NCBI RefSeq assembly: GCF_003751845.1
Contig: NZ_RJKQ01000005.1
Span: 62,001 to 126,000 of the forward strand
From: Enterobacter sp. BIGb0383
Lineage (GTDB): Bacteria; Pseudomonadota; Gammaproteobacteria; Enterobacterales; Enterobacteriaceae
Direction of reading: 5' to 3'
Length of the DNA: 64,000 nt
Shown: positions 26,485 to 36,646 of the stretch, piece after piece
How the letters are laid out: each line of letters begins with the position of its first letter
Position numbering within the stretch: the first letter of the stretch is position 1
Translations under genes and position numbers: made by a program
The notes under the pieces: model-generated
Told to the model about the DNA's origin: nothing
Seen by the model: the letters and a program-made list of their open reading frames with translations, nothing else
The model's database searches: none

Positions 26485-28899
26485 TTACTGGTTGAACTGA
26501 CGGAACAACGCCCGGCCTTTTAATAACCGGCTTCCCAGCCAGCCACCGCACAGGGAAAGCAGAATCGCTCCGCTCACCGGCAGCGCGACCCACACCTGCC
26601 AGTCCGGCTCCCACGGGAAATCAAACACCCGGGTTTGCAGCAACGCCAGAGCGGTTTCCGCCCCGATAGCGGCTACCAGCCCTGAGACCAGACCCAGCAG
26701 GGCAAACTCGCTCCATAAGGTGGCGCGAAGCAGCTTCTTACCCGCCCCCAGCGTGCGATAGACCACCAGTTCCTGGTGACGCTGGCGCATCCCCACCTGC
26801 ACCTGAGCCAGCAGCAGCAGAACACCGCACAGGGTGACCAGCACCACCATGACCTCCAGCGCCCGGCTGACCTGCTGCAGGACCTGGCTGACCTGTTTAA
26901 GGATCGCGCCAATATCCAGCAGGCTGATGGTCGGGAACTCGCGGTTAAGCTGGGTCAGCATGCCGTTGTTTCCCTCGCTGCGGAAGCTGGTCAGCCAGCT
27001 CTGAGGCTGTTCGTCCAGCGCGCCCGCCGGGAAGATAAAGAAGAAGTTGGGCCGCAGACTTTCCCAGTCCACCTTGCGCAGGCTGCTGACGGTGGCGCTA
27101 AAGCTTTGAGTATCGCCCATAAAGGTCAGCGTATCGCCGAGGCTAATATTCAGCCGTTTCGCCAGTTCGACCTCCATCGACACTTCCCCGGCCTTCGGCG
27201 GCCACTGGCCGGAAACAATCGGATTATGATCCAGGCGGGCATCCTGCCAGGTCAGGTTCAGCTCGCGGTTCAGCGCCTCATCTTTATTGCCGTCCGTGGT
27301 CTTGCCGTTAATCTCCGTCATCCGCGCCCGCACGATGGGGTAGAAATCACGCGGGATCACCTGATGGCCGGCGAGGAAGGTTTTCACCGGCGTCACCTGC
27401 TCCGGCGCGATATTGATCAGGAAATAGTTCGGGCTTTCCGGCGGGATCTGCTGCTGCCAGCGATCCAGCAGATCGCCGCGCAGGACCAGCAGCAGCGCCA
27501 GCAGCATGAACGACAGGGAGAACGCCGCCAGCTGGCTGAGGGTCGCCCAGGGCTGACGCAGCAGACGATTGACCGCCAGCCGCAGAGGCAGCGCTTTCAG
27601 CGTCAGGCGTTTAAGCCCCGCCAGCAGCAGCCAGCCTACCACGCCGCAGAGCAGGGCCAGCACCAGGGTGCCGCCCAGCACCGACCAGAGCAGCGGACTG
27701 CTGCCCATCAGCCAGGCCAGCAGCGCCACAACCACCGCGCTTATCACCGGCAGATAGATTTTTAGCGGCCAGACGCTGGCCACCACGTCCCGGCGCAGGA
27801 CGCGCAGCGGCTGGGTCGCCAGCAGCAGTCGGTAAGGACGCAGCCCCACCAGCAGCGAAATCACCGTCATCGCGCCGGTGGCCCACAGCCACGGCCAGAG
27901 GCTGGCGGCGGGCAACGCCACCGGCAGCACCGGCTTAAGCAGGACCAGCAGCACCTGTTCAAACAGCAGCCCCATCGCCCCGCCGGTCACGGCGGCAAGC
28001 GCCAGCAGCATCGCAAACTGGCCGACAATCAGCTTGCGCAGCTGCGCCCGTCCGGCGCCGAGGGTTTTGAGGATCGCCACCAGATCGTAGCGGCTGCGGC
28101 AGTAGTGCCCCATCGCCACCGCGACGGCGGCAATCGCCAGCAGCAGGGTCAATAGCGCCGACAGCAGCAGGAACTGCTGGGAGCGTTCAAGGGATTTGCC
28201 GAGCGCGCCTTCGTCCTGCTCCAGCCCGTACCAGCGGTGCTCCGGCTTAAGCTGCGGCAGCAGCCACTTTTCGTAAGCTTCCAGCTGCTGCGGGGTGCCG
28301 CCAAACTTGTAGCGCCAGCTAACGCGGCTGCCCGGCTGTACCGCGCCGGTTTTCGCCACGTCGGCGGTGTTCATCAGCAGGCGCGGGGCCATTTCGAACG
28401 GGTTAAAGCCGGAGTCCGGCTCCTGGATCACTTCACCGGCAATGCGCAAAGTGGCGTCGCCAACGTCGATGTTGTCACCGGTTTTCAGGTTCAGCAGCGA
28501 CATTAAGCGCGGCGCCAGCAGCACCGTTCCGGCCTGCGGTTTAACGCCGGGCGGGCTGGTCTGCAGCTCGCCGTACATCGGATAGACATCATCCACCGCT
28601 TTGACGTTCGCCAGCTGCGGGGTATCACCGGCAAACGTCATCGTCGTAAAGGTCAGCTGTTCTCCCACCTTCAGCCCTGTTTCCCGGGCCTTGTCGAGCC
28701 ACTCCGTCGGCACCAGCCGGGAACTGCGCAGCGCCCGGTCTCCGGCCAGAAACTCGCGGCTCTGCTGGCTGAGGCCTTTTTCCATACGATCGCTGATATT
28801 ACCCAGCGCCAGCACGCAGGCTACGGCCAGGCTCAGGGCCATCCAGACGATCAGCAGCGATGGCGAACGCCATTCCCGCCAGAACCAGCGCGCAATCAT
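26485..28899 (-). CDS. ybbP: ABC exporter permease YbbP (FtsX-like)
   Basis: An 804-residue inner-membrane protein with an N-terminal helix, a large periplasmic domain (about 45-245), several central membrane segments, a second periplasmic domain (about 475-670) and a final group of membrane segments ending in SRLLKGRALFRQFNQ. This duplicated FtsX/MacB-like layout is that of YbbP, the permease partner of the ATPase YbbA. Type VII ABC systems such as this do mechanical work across the envelope rather than pumping small solutes (family knowledge); the substrate is unknown, and lipid or thioesterase-related roles have been suggested from linkage to tesA. Its start overlaps the ybbA stop by 4 bp. 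Confidence 0.95.
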   Translation of the reverse strand: MIARWFWREWRSPSLLIVWMALSLAVACVLALGNISDRMEKGLSQQSREFLAGDRALRSSRLVPTEWLDKARETGLKVGEQLTFTTMTFAGDTPQLANVKAVDDVYPMYGELQTSPPGVKPQAGTVLLAPRLMSLLNLKTGDNIDVGDATLRIAGEVIQEPDSGFNPFEMAPRLLMNTADVAKTGAVQPGSRVSWRYKFGGTPQQLEAYEKWLLPQLKPEHRWYGLEQDEGALGKSLERSQQFLLLSALLTLLLAIAAVAVAMGHYCRSRYDLVAILKTLGAGRAQLRKLIVGQFAMLLALAAVTGGAMGLLFEQVLLVLLKPVLPVALPAASLWPWLWATGAMTVISLLVGLRPYRLLLATQPLRVLRRDVVASVWPLKIYLPVISAVVVALLAWLMGSSPLLWSVLGGTLVLALLCGVVGWLLLAGLKRLTLKALPLRLAVNRLLRQPWATLSQLAAFSLSFMLLALLLVLRGDLLDRWQQQIPPESPNYFLINIAPEQVTPVKTFLAGHQVIPRDFYPIVRARMTEINGKTTDGNKDEALNRELNLTWQDARLDHNPIVSGQWPPKAGEVSMEVELAKRLNISLGDTLTFMGDTQSFSATVSSLRKVDWESLRPNFFFIFPAGALDEQPQSWLTSFRSEGNNGMLTQLNREFPTISLLDIGAILKQVSQVLQQVSRALEVMVVLVTLCGVLLLLAQVQVGMRQRHQELVVYRTLGAGKKLLRATLWSEFALLGLVSGLVAAIGAETALALLQTRVFDFPWEPDWQVWVALPVSGAILLSLCGGWLGSRLLKGRALFRQFNQ

Positions 28900-29582
28900 G
28901 CTTCCTCCTGCAGCTGCCCATTCACCAGGCGCAGTCGGCGGTCACAGCGCGCCGCCAGCTGCGGATCGTGGGTCACGAGGATAAGCGTGGTGCCGTGCTC
29001 ACGGTTAAGGGAAAACAGCAGGTCGGCAATTTTATCCCCGGTCTGGCGGTCGAGGTTGCCGGTAGGTTCATCGGCAAACAGCAGGCCCGGACGGCCGTTA
29101 AAGGCGCGGGCCAGCGCCACGCGCTGCTGCTCGCCGCCGGAGAGCTGGGCCGGGAGATGGTCCAGACGCTTGCCCAGCCCGAGCTGCTCCAGCAGGGCGC
29201 GGGCATGCTGACGGCTGCTGGCGCTGTTCTCACCGCGCAGCAGCGCCGGGAGTTCGACGTTTTCCAGGGCGTTCAGGGTCGGGATCAGCATAAAGGATTG
29301 AAAAACAAACCCCACATGCTGTGCCCGCAGCTGAGCACGCGCTTCTTCATCCATCTTGTGCAGCGGCTGACCCACCAGGTTCACCTCCCCGCTGCTGCCG
29401 TCATCCAGCCCGGCAAGAATAGCCAGCAGGGTTGATTTACCCGAACCGGACTCGCCAATCAGGGCGATGGTCTGTCCCGGTTTGACAACCAGTTCAACTC
29501 CGGTGAGGATGGAAAGCTCATGCTCACCCTGACCGACGGACTTCTTAAGATGATGAACTTCAACAATGTTTTCCGCTGGCAT
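28896..29582 (-). CDS. ybbA: ABC exporter ATPase YbbA
   Basis: A 228-residue LolD/MacB-type ATPase. Walker A GESGSGKST, FVFQSFMLIPTLNALENVELP (the Q-loop and the hallmark of this group), signature [14 protein letters not shown], Walker B LLFADEPTGNLD and VTHDP are intact. It pairs with YbbP. Its first 33 bp overlap the first codons of the divergent tesA gene, so each promoter lies inside the other gene, as in E. coli. Confidence 0.96.
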   Translation of the reverse strand: MPAENIVEVHHLKKSVGQGEHELSILTGVELVVKPGQTIALIGESGSGKSTLLAILAGLDDGSSGEVNLVGQPLHKMDEEARAQLRAQHVGFVFQSFMLIPTLNALENVELPALLRGENSASSRQHARALLEQLGLGKRLDHLPAQLSGGEQQRVALARAFNGRPGLLFADEPTGNLDRQTGDKIADLLFSLNREHGTTLILVTHDPQLAARCDRRLRLVNGQLQEEA

Positions 29583-30176
29583 TTGCCGTTCCTGTTCCTG
29601 ATTCTGTTTAGCGTTCGCGCGGCGGCTGCCGACACGTTATTGATTCTGGGAGATAGCCTGAGCGCCGGGTATCGGATGGCAGCAACCAGCGCGTGGCCCG
29701 CGCTGCTCAATGAAAAATGGCGCCCGGATACCACCGTGGTTAACGCCAGCATCAGCGGCGATACCGCCGGCCAGGCGCTGGCGCGTCTTCCCGCGCTGCT
29801 CAAGCAGCACCAGCCGCGCTGGGTGCTGGTAGAACTGGGCGGCAACGACGGCCTGCGCGGTTTTCAGCCACAGCAAACGGCGCAAACCCTGCGCACCATT
29901 CTGCAGGACGTGAAAGCGGCTAACGCCGCCCCGCTGATTATGCAAATTCGGCTGCCCGCCAACTACGGTCGTCGCTATAATGAGGCCTTTAGCGCAATCT
30001 ATCCTGCGCTTGCCAAAGAGTTTGATATTCCTCTGGTTCCCTTTTTTATGGAAGAGGTTTATCTGAAACCGCAGTGGATGCAGGACGATGGAATTCACCC
30101 TAATCGCGATGCCCAGCCGTTTATTGCCGACTGGATGGCAACGCGACTGGCTCCACTAGTAAACCATGACTCATAA
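29550..30176 (+). CDS. tesA: Acyl-CoA thioesterase I / protease I / lysophospholipase L1
   Basis: A 208-residue periplasmic SGNH hydrolase with a cleavable signal (FNNVFRWHLPFLFLILFSVRAAAA). Catalytic blocks: GDSLSAGY (Ser), GDTAG, GGNDGL (Asn) and DGIHPN (Asp and His). It cleaves acyl-CoAs, lysophospholipids and some esters. The start at 29550 (MMNFNN) follows the E. coli protein; an upstream ATG in frame has no ribosome site. Divergent from and overlapping ybbA. Confidence 0.96.
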   Translation: MMNFNNVFRWHLPFLFLILFSVRAAAADTLLILGDSLSAGYRMAATSAWPALLNEKWRPDTTVVNASISGDTAGQALARLPALLKQHQPRWVLVELGGNDGLRGFQPQQTAQTLRTILQDVKAANAAPLIMQIRLPANYGRRYNEAFSAIYPALAKEFDIPLVPFFMEEVYLKPQWMQDDGIHPNRDAQPFIADWMATRLAPLVNHDS

Positions 30177-30204
30177 ATAATCGGGGCGCCCGACGGGTAA
30201 AGTT

Positions 30205-30975
30205 ATGCAAAAATCGGTCTTAATTACAGGGTGTTCCAGCGGGATTGGTCTCGAAAGCGCGCTTGAACTGAAGCGTCAGGGCTTTCGTATTCTGGCCGCC
30301 TGCCGTAAACCTGAAGACGTCGCACGGATGTCAGAATATGGCTTTACCGGCGTACAGCTCGACCTGGATTCGCCAGAGAGCGTCGATCGTGCGGCGGATG
30401 AAATCCTTGCCCTGACCGACGGCCGACTGTACGGCCTGTTTAACAATGCCGGTTACGGTCTCTACGGCCCGCTGACCACCATCAGCCGCACGCAGCTGGA
30501 GCAGCAGTTTTCCAGCAACTTTTTCGGCACTCACCAACTGACGATGCGTCTTCTGCCCGCCATGGTTCCCCACGGCGAAGGCCGTATTGTGATGACCTCC
30601 TCGGTGATGGGGCTGATCTCCACGCCGGGCCGTGGCGCTTACGCCGCCAGTAAATACGCGCTGGAAGCCTGGTCAGATGCCCTGCGTATGGAGCTGCGCC
30701 ACAGCGGGGTGAAGGTTAGCCTGATTGAGCCTGGCCCCATCCGCACCCGCTTTACCGACAATGTGAATCAGACTCAGAGCGATAAGCCGGTAGAAAATCC
30801 CGGCATCGCCGCCCGTTTCACTCTCGGTCCTGAGGCGGTGGTCGCCAAAGTGCGCCATGCTTTTGAAAGCGACAGCCCGCGGCTGCGCTATCCCGTCACG
30901 CTTGTCACCTGGGCCGTTGTGGTGCTGAAGCGCCTGCTGCCGGGCCGGCTGATGGAGAAATTTTTGCAGGGGTGA
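30205..30975 (+). CDS. ybbO: Short-chain dehydrogenase YbbO
   Basis: A 256-residue classical SDR. TGCSSGIGLE near the N-terminus binds the dinucleotide, NNAGYG follows at about 80, and the catalytic Ser-Tyr-Lys are visible in MTSSVMGLISTPGRGAYAASKYALEAW. The E. coli enzyme is an NADP-dependent aldehyde reductase active on medium and long-chain substrates. It lies 28 bp after tesA, likely in the same transcript. Confidence 0.95.
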   Translation: MQKSVLITGCSSGIGLESALELKRQGFRILAACRKPEDVARMSEYGFTGVQLDLDSPESVDRAADEILALTDGRLYGLFNNAGYGLYGPLTTISRTQLEQQFSSNFFGTHQLTMRLLPAMVPHGEGRIVMTSSVMGLISTPGRGAYAASKYALEAWSDALRMELRHSGVKVSLIEPGPIRTRFTDNVNQTQSDKPVENPGIAARFTLGPEAVVAKVRHAFESDSPRLRYPVTLVTWAVVVLKRLLPGRLMEKFLQG

Positions 30976-31037
30976 GTTGAAGGTAAGGGGTTCACCCCCA
31001 TCTAACATAATAAATACGAACGCCAAAAGAGAATCAC

Positions 31038-31892
31038 ATGTCCGTACAGAATAGCGTCATCATTACCGAAGCCAATCTGCACCAGGTCCTTGAACAGTCA
31101 ATGACCACGCCGGTGCTGTTCTACTTCTGGTCCGATCGCAGCCAGCACTGCCAGCAGCTAACACCGGTGCTGGAAAACCTGGCCGCCCAGTATAACGGTC
31201 AGTTTATTTTCGCCAGCGTCGACTGCGACGCCGAGCAGATGGTGGCCTCCCAGTTTGGTCTGCGCGCCATCCCGACGGTGTATCTATTCCAGAACGGTCA
31301 GCCGGTCGACGGCTTCCAGGGACCGCAGCCGGAAGAAGCCATTCGCGCCCTGCTGGATAAAGTCCTGCCGCGTGAAGAAGAGCTGAAAATGCAGCAGGCA
31401 CAGCTGCTTATCCAGGAAGGTAACTACGCCGATGCCCTGCCGCTGCTGCGCGATGCGCGCCAGCTTGCGCCGCAGAACAGCGAAATTGGCCTGCTGCTGG
31501 CGGAAACCCAGATTGCCCTGAGCCGCAGCGACGAAGCCGAAGCGGTACTGAAAACCATCCCGATGCAGGATCAGGATTCCCGCTATCAGGGCCTGGTTGC
31601 GCAGATTGAGCTGCTGAAACAGGCCGCCGATACCCCGGAAATCCAGCTGCTTCAGCAACAGGTTGAGCAAAACCCGGAAGATGCCGCGCTCGCCAGCCAG
31701 CTGGCGCTGCAGCTGCATCAGGTCGGTCGTAATGAAGAGGCGCTGGAACTGCTGTTCAGCCATCTGAAGAAAGATCTCGGTGCCGCCGACGGTCAGGCCC
31801 GCAAAATGATGCAGGAAATCCTCGTCGCACTCGGTACCGGCGACGCGCTGGCCTCTAAGTATCGCCGCCAGCTCTACTCTCTGCTCTACTAA
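31038..31892 (+). CDS. cnoX: Chaperedoxin CnoX (YbbN)
   Basis: A 284-residue cytosolic protein with an N-terminal thioredoxin fold (1-about 110), in which SQHC replaces the usual CGPC, and a C-terminal tetratricopeptide region (about 115-284). SxxC without the first cysteine means no classical thiol oxidoreductase activity. In E. coli the protein is a holdase activated by hypochlorous acid chlorination that passes clients to GroEL and DnaK. AGAG lies before the ATG. Confidence 0.95.
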   Translation: MSVQNSVIITEANLHQVLEQSMTTPVLFYFWSDRSQHCQQLTPVLENLAAQYNGQFIFASVDCDAEQMVASQFGLRAIPTVYLFQNGQPVDGFQGPQPEEAIRALLDKVLPREEELKMQQAQLLIQEGNYADALPLLRDARQLAPQNSEIGLLLAETQIALSRSDEAEAVLKTIPMQDQDSRYQGLVAQIELLKQAADTPEIQLLQQQVEQNPEDAALASQLALQLHQVGRNEEALELLFSHLKKDLGAADGQARKMMQEILVALGTGDALASKYRRQLYSLLY

Positions 31893-32012
31893 ACCTCTTC
31901 GGCCATTTCCCCCCTGCGCTGCTTTATTTTAGGGGGGAAGTGCCGGTGATTAAACGGTATACTGTCGCTCAGGAAATGTGCGTATTTGCCGTTTAAAACA
32001 GGAGGTTTACCG

Positions 32013-32930
32013 ATGGTCTTTATCATCCCAATCTTTATTCTCGTTGCGCTGGTGATTGTTATCTCCGGTGTGAAAATCGTCCCGCAGGGTTATCAGTGGA
32101 CCGTAGAGCGCTTCGGCCGCTACACCAAAACGCTGCAGCCTGGCTTAAACCTGGTCGTGCCGTTTATGGATCGCATTGGTCGCAAGATCAATATGATGGA
32201 GCAGGTGCTTGATATCCCATCCCAGGAGATCATCTCCAAGGATAACGCCAACGTCACCATCGACGCCGTGTGCTTTATTCAGGTCATTGACGCCCCGAAA
32301 GCGGCCTATGAGGTCAGCAATCTTGAGCTGTCGATCCTCAACCTGACGATGACCAATATTCGTACCGTGCTCGGTTCCATGGAGCTGGACGAAATGCTCT
32401 CCCAGCGCGACAGCATTAACACCCGCCTGCTGCATATTGTCGATGAGGCCACGAATCCGTGGGGCGTGAAGGTCACCCGTATCGAGATCCGCGATGTGCG
32501 CCCACCGGCGGAGCTTATCGCCTCGATGAACGCCCAGATGAAAGCGGAACGTACCAAGCGTGCCTATATCCTCGAAGCAGAAGGCGTGCGTCAGGCCGAA
32601 ATTCTGAAAGCCGAAGGGGAAAAGCAGTCGCAGATCCTCAAGGCGGAAGGTGACCGTCAGTCCGCGTTCCTGCAGGCGGAAGCGCGTGAACGTTCGGCGG
32701 AAGCGGAAGCCCGGGCCACCCAGATGGTGTCCGAGGCGATTGCCGCCGGGGATATCCAGGCGGTGAACTACTTCGTGGCGCAGAAATATACCGACGCGCT
32801 GCAGCAAATCGGCTCGGCGAATAACAGCAAAGTGGTGATGATGCCGCTCGATGCCAGTAGCCTGATGGGCTCTATCGCCGGGATCAGTGAGCTGATCAGA
32901 GAAAGCAGCAGCGACCGGAAAAGATCATGA
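32013..32930 (+). CDS. qmcA: SPFH/band-7 membrane protein QmcA
   Basis: A 305-residue protein with one N-terminal membrane helix ([18 protein letters not shown]), an SPFH domain ([20 protein letters not shown] through DVRPPAEL) and a helical C-terminal repeat region ([17 protein letters not shown]...). It is stomatin-like and thought to organise membrane microdomains and modulate FtsH. The start at 32013 is set by AGGAGG 8 nt upstream. It overlaps the next gene by 4 bp (ATGA), typical for an SPFH/NfeD pair. Confidence 0.96.
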   Translation: MVFIIPIFILVALVIVISGVKIVPQGYQWTVERFGRYTKTLQPGLNLVVPFMDRIGRKINMMEQVLDIPSQEIISKDNANVTIDAVCFIQVIDAPKAAYEVSNLELSILNLTMTNIRTVLGSMELDEMLSQRDSINTRLLHIVDEATNPWGVKVTRIEIRDVRPPAELIASMNAQMKAERTKRAYILEAEGVRQAEILKAEGEKQSQILKAEGDRQSAFLQAEARERSAEAEARATQMVSEAIAAGDIQAVNYFVAQKYTDALQQIGSANNSKVVMMPLDASSLMGSIAGISELIRESSSDRKRS

Positions 32931-33388
32931 TTGCCACACTCCTCGCCAACCCGCATATCGTCTGGCTGAGCCTCGGCGGGCTGCTGCTGGCAGCGGAGAT
33001 GCTCGGGGGTAACGGCTACCTGCTGTGGAGCGGCGTGGCCGCTCTGGTCACCGGACTGCTGGTCTGGGTTCTGCCGCTGGGCTGGGAATCGCAGGGCGCG
33101 CTGTTTGCAGTGCTGACCCTGCTTGCCGTCTGGCTGTGGTGGCGCTGGCTGGCCCGTCGGGTCAGCCGTCAGAGCAACACCGGCAGCGGCGCGTTAAATC
33201 AGCGCGGCCAGCAGCTGGTGGGGCAGCGCTTTACCCTCGATGCGCCGGTCGTTAACGGCCGCGGCCATTTGCGGGTGGGTGACAGCTCCTGGCCAGTGCG
33301 CGCAGAAGACGATCTGAGCGCCGGAACCCGGATTGAAGTGACCGCCGTCGAAGGCATCACACTGCATATTAAAATTCAAAATAATTAA
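32927..33388 (+). CDS. ybbJ: NfeD-family membrane protein YbbJ
   Basis: A 153-residue protein with three or four membrane segments in the first 85 residues and a small soluble OB-fold domain at the end ([34 protein letters not shown]). NfeD proteins are the constant partners of SPFH proteins; the OB domain faces the cytosol and is thought to bind the SPFH protein. Translationally coupled to qmcA. Confidence 0.94.
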   Translation: MIATLLANPHIVWLSLGGLLLAAEMLGGNGYLLWSGVAALVTGLLVWVLPLGWESQGALFAVLTLLAVWLWWRWLARRVSRQSNTGSGALNQRGQQLVGQRFTLDAPVVNGRGHLRVGDSSWPVRAEDDLSAGTRIEVTAVEGITLHIKIQNN

Positions 33389-33409
33389 CAACATACAGAG
33401 ATTCAGGGA

Positions 33410-35557
33410 ATGAAAGCGATAAAAACTCGCCTTGCGTTAGGGTTATGCTTCTCCTTTGCCGCCAGCGCACCCGCGCTGGCCTCTTCTGATATACAAGAAT
33501 CCTGCACATGGTGGAGCAAATATTGCGCACTCACCAGCCCTCCGGTGCTCGGGGTGAACACCGATACCCGGGATAACCTGTTTCGTCTGATGGATAAACA
33601 CAAAGAGGCAACGCCTCAGGCCGCCGACGGCCAAATACACAGTCGCGAACGCCAGGACTCCACGCTTATCAGCACCGGGTACCCCATCTCTTCTGCCGAA
33701 ACCCCGACGTTACCCGACGCGCTGATGGTGCAGCTTGCCTCGCTGGGGCTGGAGCCACAGGCCGTGATTGATGCCACCAAACATCAGTACGAAGAGGAAA
33801 ACCGCTTTGTCTCCCGCAACCAGGAAACCCTGTCAGGCTTTTTCGCCGCCCTGATTGCCGAAACCACGCTGACCCCGGAGCAGCGCCATGCGCTGGCGAC
33901 GGCCCGTCTTGCGGTCAACGGCAGCGCTGAAGCGCAGGCAACCCTCGCCGCGATTGAGGCTACTGAGGGCACACCAGCTCAGGATTTTCGCGCTTATCTG
34001 CTGGCCGCTAATCAGTTTTATGCCGGTGACTATCCGCAAGCTGACGCACAGTTTTCTGCTCTCAAAAGCCGTTCTCAGCCCTGGATTGCCGAAACCGCCA
34101 GCTATATGTTGATGCGTAATGCCCTGAATGCCAGTACGCAGAATGCCCGCAGCGAGTACGGCAGCTTTGACGCAGAGAAGGCGGATCGCGCGCAGGCCAC
34201 ACGGGCTAAAGAGGCTGCGGATGCCTATCTGCAACAGTGGCCTGAAGGGCAGTATGCCGACTCAACCCGGGGAATGCAGCGACGGATCAACTGGTATTTG
34301 CAGGACTGGAATGCACTGGCGATACAGTATGAACAGGCGCTTTCGCAGGCCAGTAGTGAAGATGCGCTGTGGGCTCTGGTGGCCGAAAGCGACAATAAAT
34401 TAATCAGTAAAGATATGTTCTGGAACAGCAGCTATTTCGTCAGCGCACCGGATGCGCCACTGCTGACCTTTGTCCAGACCCTGCGCCTGATGCGCAGCAT
34501 GGATTGTGATGGCAGGGCCCCCTGTATCGATGAGGAATATTTAAACAGCCTGAAGGCAGACTTTGCCCGGCATCAACGCCTCGAACTGTGGAATTATCTG
34601 CGCCTGCGCCTTGCCTTTATCCATCAGGATTACGCCACCCTTGCACGCGATATCCCTCCGGCGAAGACCTTATCAGACAATAATATTCTGCAGTTCAGCG
34701 AGCAGGTGCTGCGGGTCGATAGCCTGATGGAACAGAAGCAGTGGCCCGCCGCCCGGGACGGATGGAAACATCTATTCAGTCTGAGTAAAGACCGCGAACA
34801 GCTGCGCCTGCTGCAGGGAAACCTGGCGGCTGCTCTGGTGTTCAACGATGAGGCGGCGGCCGTATTCGCGGCGGACAGTCCGGTGACCTGGCTTAGCTAT
34901 CGCTCGCTGGTGCTGAAGACCAGGGCCACAATGCCCCTACTGCGCCAGCGGGCTATTGAGGGTGCCAGCACTGAAGAGCGCACTATCGCTCTGCATACCC
35001 TGCTGGTGCGCGATCTGATGACGGGACGCTATAGCGACTGGCTGGAAGACAAGAAACAGATCGCCGCCATCACGCCGCCGGTTATCGGTGAAGCCTTTAA
35101 CGATGTGAACTTAAGCGTCTTTAATTGGGCAGGCACCGACAAAACGCACGCGTATTACTGCGCCTCGCTGGAAAGTACCGTCACCACGCTGGCCGGAAAA
35201 CCGGGAGATGCCCACGCGCTGAATTGCCTGGCTGAGTTTTTCCATCAAACACAGGCGCGTGTCGATACGGACATCGAGCGCGGCGCCAACGTCGCCCTCG
35301 ATGCGGCAACCGGAGGAATGCAGCCCGAGGCCCCACGGATGCTGGCACTCTATCAGCGGGTCATTAATGCTCCAAAAGCCGAGCCGGAAGATAAAAGCTA
35401 TGCGCTGTACCGCGCAATCCGCTGCTACGCCCCGTCAGGCTACAACAGCTGCAGCAATGAAAGTGTGGATAAATCGGTACGCAAAGAGTGGTTCCGCCAA
35501 CTGAAAACCAGCTATCCGGGCAGCGTATGGGCGCAGGATCTCAAATACTACTGGTGA
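33410..35557 (+). CDS. Exported helical-repeat protein of unknown function
   Basis: A 715-residue protein with a clear Sec signal peptide (MKAIKTRLALGLCFSFAASAPALA). The mature part is almost wholly alpha-helical with TPR-like spacing (FRAYLLAANQFYAGDYPQADAQFSAL, then WIAETASYMLMRNAL), so a periplasmic solenoid is likely. Cysteines come in close pairs (CTWWSKYC, CDGRAPC, CYAPSGYNSC), suggesting disulfides. There is no lipobox: the only early Cys (residue 13) lies within the hydrophobic core. I do not recognise a named family. It overlaps the following DUF3142-type gene by 31 bp, so the two are surely co-expressed. The pair is inserted between ybbJ and cueR, which are neighbours in E. coli. 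Confidence 0.8.
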   Translation: MKAIKTRLALGLCFSFAASAPALASSDIQESCTWWSKYCALTSPPVLGVNTDTRDNLFRLMDKHKEATPQAADGQIHSRERQDSTLISTGYPISSAETPTLPDALMVQLASLGLEPQAVIDATKHQYEEENRFVSRNQETLSGFFAALIAETTLTPEQRHALATARLAVNGSAEAQATLAAIEATEGTPAQDFRAYLLAANQFYAGDYPQADAQFSALKSRSQPWIAETASYMLMRNALNASTQNARSEYGSFDAEKADRAQATRAKEAADAYLQQWPEGQYADSTRGMQRRINWYLQDWNALAIQYEQALSQASSEDALWALVAESDNKLISKDMFWNSSYFVSAPDAPLLTFVQTLRLMRSMDCDGRAPCIDEEYLNSLKADFARHQRLELWNYLRLRLAFIHQDYATLARDIPPAKTLSDNNILQFSEQVLRVDSLMEQKQWPAARDGWKHLFSLSKDREQLRLLQGNLAAALVFNDEAAAVFAADSPVTWLSYRSLVLKTRATMPLLRQRAIEGASTEERTIALHTLLVRDLMTGRYSDWLEDKKQIAAITPPVIGEAFNDVNLSVFNWAGTDKTHAYYCASLESTVTTLAGKPGDAHALNCLAEFFHQTQARVDTDIERGANVALDAATGGMQPEAPRMLALYQRVINAPKAEPEDKSYALYRAIRCYAPSGYNSCSNESVDKSVRKEWFRQLKTSYPGSVWAQDLKYYW

Positions 35558-36246
35558 TCCTGCTGGTCGCCAGCCTGCTCTCCCCTGCCGCCGGTGCGCA
35601 GACGCCCGCTGCGGTGGGCGAGCGCCAGGCGTTCTGGCTCTGGTCCGGCGTCAGGCCCACGGAGGCGCTACAAAACGCGCAGCTGATGTACCTGCATCAG
35701 GGGGATATCCTCCTCCACGATGGCCTGCCGGTGTTTGAGCGTAAGGGCCTGCCGGTCAGTAAACTCTCCTTTCCCCGACTGTGGCTGACGGTGCGTTTTA
35801 CCACTCTGGACGTATCAGATGAGATGCTGGAGCGTCTGGGTCGCCTGCTGCTGCGCTGGCAGGCGGCAGGGAATACCGTGGTGGGATTACAGATTGATTT
35901 TGACGCGGGTACGCACAACCTCGACGACTATGGCGCGTTTCTGCGGCGGGCGCGGGCAGCGCTTCCACCTGCGTTTGCGCTGGGCGTCACCGGTCTGCTG
36001 GACTGGGCGAAAACCGGCAGCGTTGCGACGCTAAACACCCTCCCGGTGGATGAGTTGGTGGTACAGAGCTATCAGGGACGTCGCACCGTTCAACATTACG
36101 CCGACTATCTTCCCGCCCTGTCCCGGCTGCGCATCCCCTTTAAGGTCGGGATTGTGCAAAACGGCGAGTGGGATATCCAGGAAGAAATCCGACTTAGCGC
36201 CTCTCCCTGGTATCGCGGGATCGTGGTATTTCTGCTCAATCCCTGA
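35527..36246 (+). CDS. DUF3142-type exported protein
   Basis: A 239-residue protein with a signal peptide ([19 protein letters not shown]) and then a compact domain. FWLWSGVRP near the N-terminus, the alternating strands and helices, and [20 protein letters not shown] at mid-length match what I know of DUF3142. The fold pattern recalls TIM-barrel sugar-processing proteins, where QIDFDA would lie at the barrel mouth; enzymatic activity is a guess. The start at 35527 lies inside the end of the upstream gene; a longer frame from 35488 would add an unlikely polar extension before the signal peptide. Its last 11 bp overlap the convergent cueR gene. Confidence 0.75.
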   Translation: MGAGSQILLVILLVASLLSPAAGAQTPAAVGERQAFWLWSGVRPTEALQNAQLMYLHQGDILLHDGLPVFERKGLPVSKLSFPRLWLTVRFTTLDVSDEMLERLGRLLLRWQAAGNTVVGLQIDFDAGTHNLDDYGAFLRRARAALPPAFALGVTGLLDWAKTGSVATLNTLPVDELVVQSYQGRRTVQHYADYLPALSRLRIPFKVGIVQNGEWDIQEEIRLSASPWYRGIVVFLLNP

Positions 36247-36646
36247 CGCGGTGATGGCAGCAGCCGGCCAGATTATCAATGATCGGGCAGTCAGCGCCGT
36301 CATCGCCCGGACAACTCTCCGCCAGCTTCAGCAGCTGACGCCTCATCTGCTGAAGCTCATCAATATGGCGTTCGATCTCCGCAACCTTCTGCAGCGTGCG
36401 GGCTTTAACGTCCGCGCTGTGGCGGGTGGGATCGTTAAATAAGTTCACCAGCTCGCCGCACTCTTCAAGGTTAAAGCCCACCTGCCGCGCCTGGCGCAGC
36501 AGCGTCAGCTCGTTCAGATGCTGTGCCGTATAGCTACGGTAGCCGTTATCCCCGCGCAGCGGCGGCGTCACCAGCCCTTTCTCTTCATAAAAACGAATTG
36601 CTTTGCTGGTTAAACCGGTTTTTTTTGCCACATCGCTGATGTTCAT
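36236..36646 (-). CDS. cueR: Copper-responsive MerR-family activator CueR
   Basis: A 136-residue MerR-type regulator. The N-terminal winged HTH ([29 protein letters not shown]) is followed by a dimerisation helix, and the metal loop is CPGDDGADC (Cys about 112 and 120), the two-cysteine Cu(I) site of CueR. It activates copA, whose operator is visible at 45118. In E. coli copA is adjacent; here about 8.5 kb of haem and toxin-antitoxin genes separate them. Convergent with and overlapping the DUF3142 gene. Confidence 0.97.
   Translation of the reverse strand: MNISDVAKKTGLTSKAIRFYEEKGLVTPPLRGDNGYRSYTAQHLNELTLLRQARQVGFNLEECGELVNLFNDPTRHSADVKARTLQKVAEIERHIDELQQMRRQLLKLAESCPGDDGADCPIIDNLAGCCHHRVRD

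Noticed and set aside
26776-27765. 329-codon plus-strand frame opposite ybbP
   Set aside because: Antisense shadow rich in Gln, His and Arg, as produced by a high-GC membrane-protein gene read backwards.
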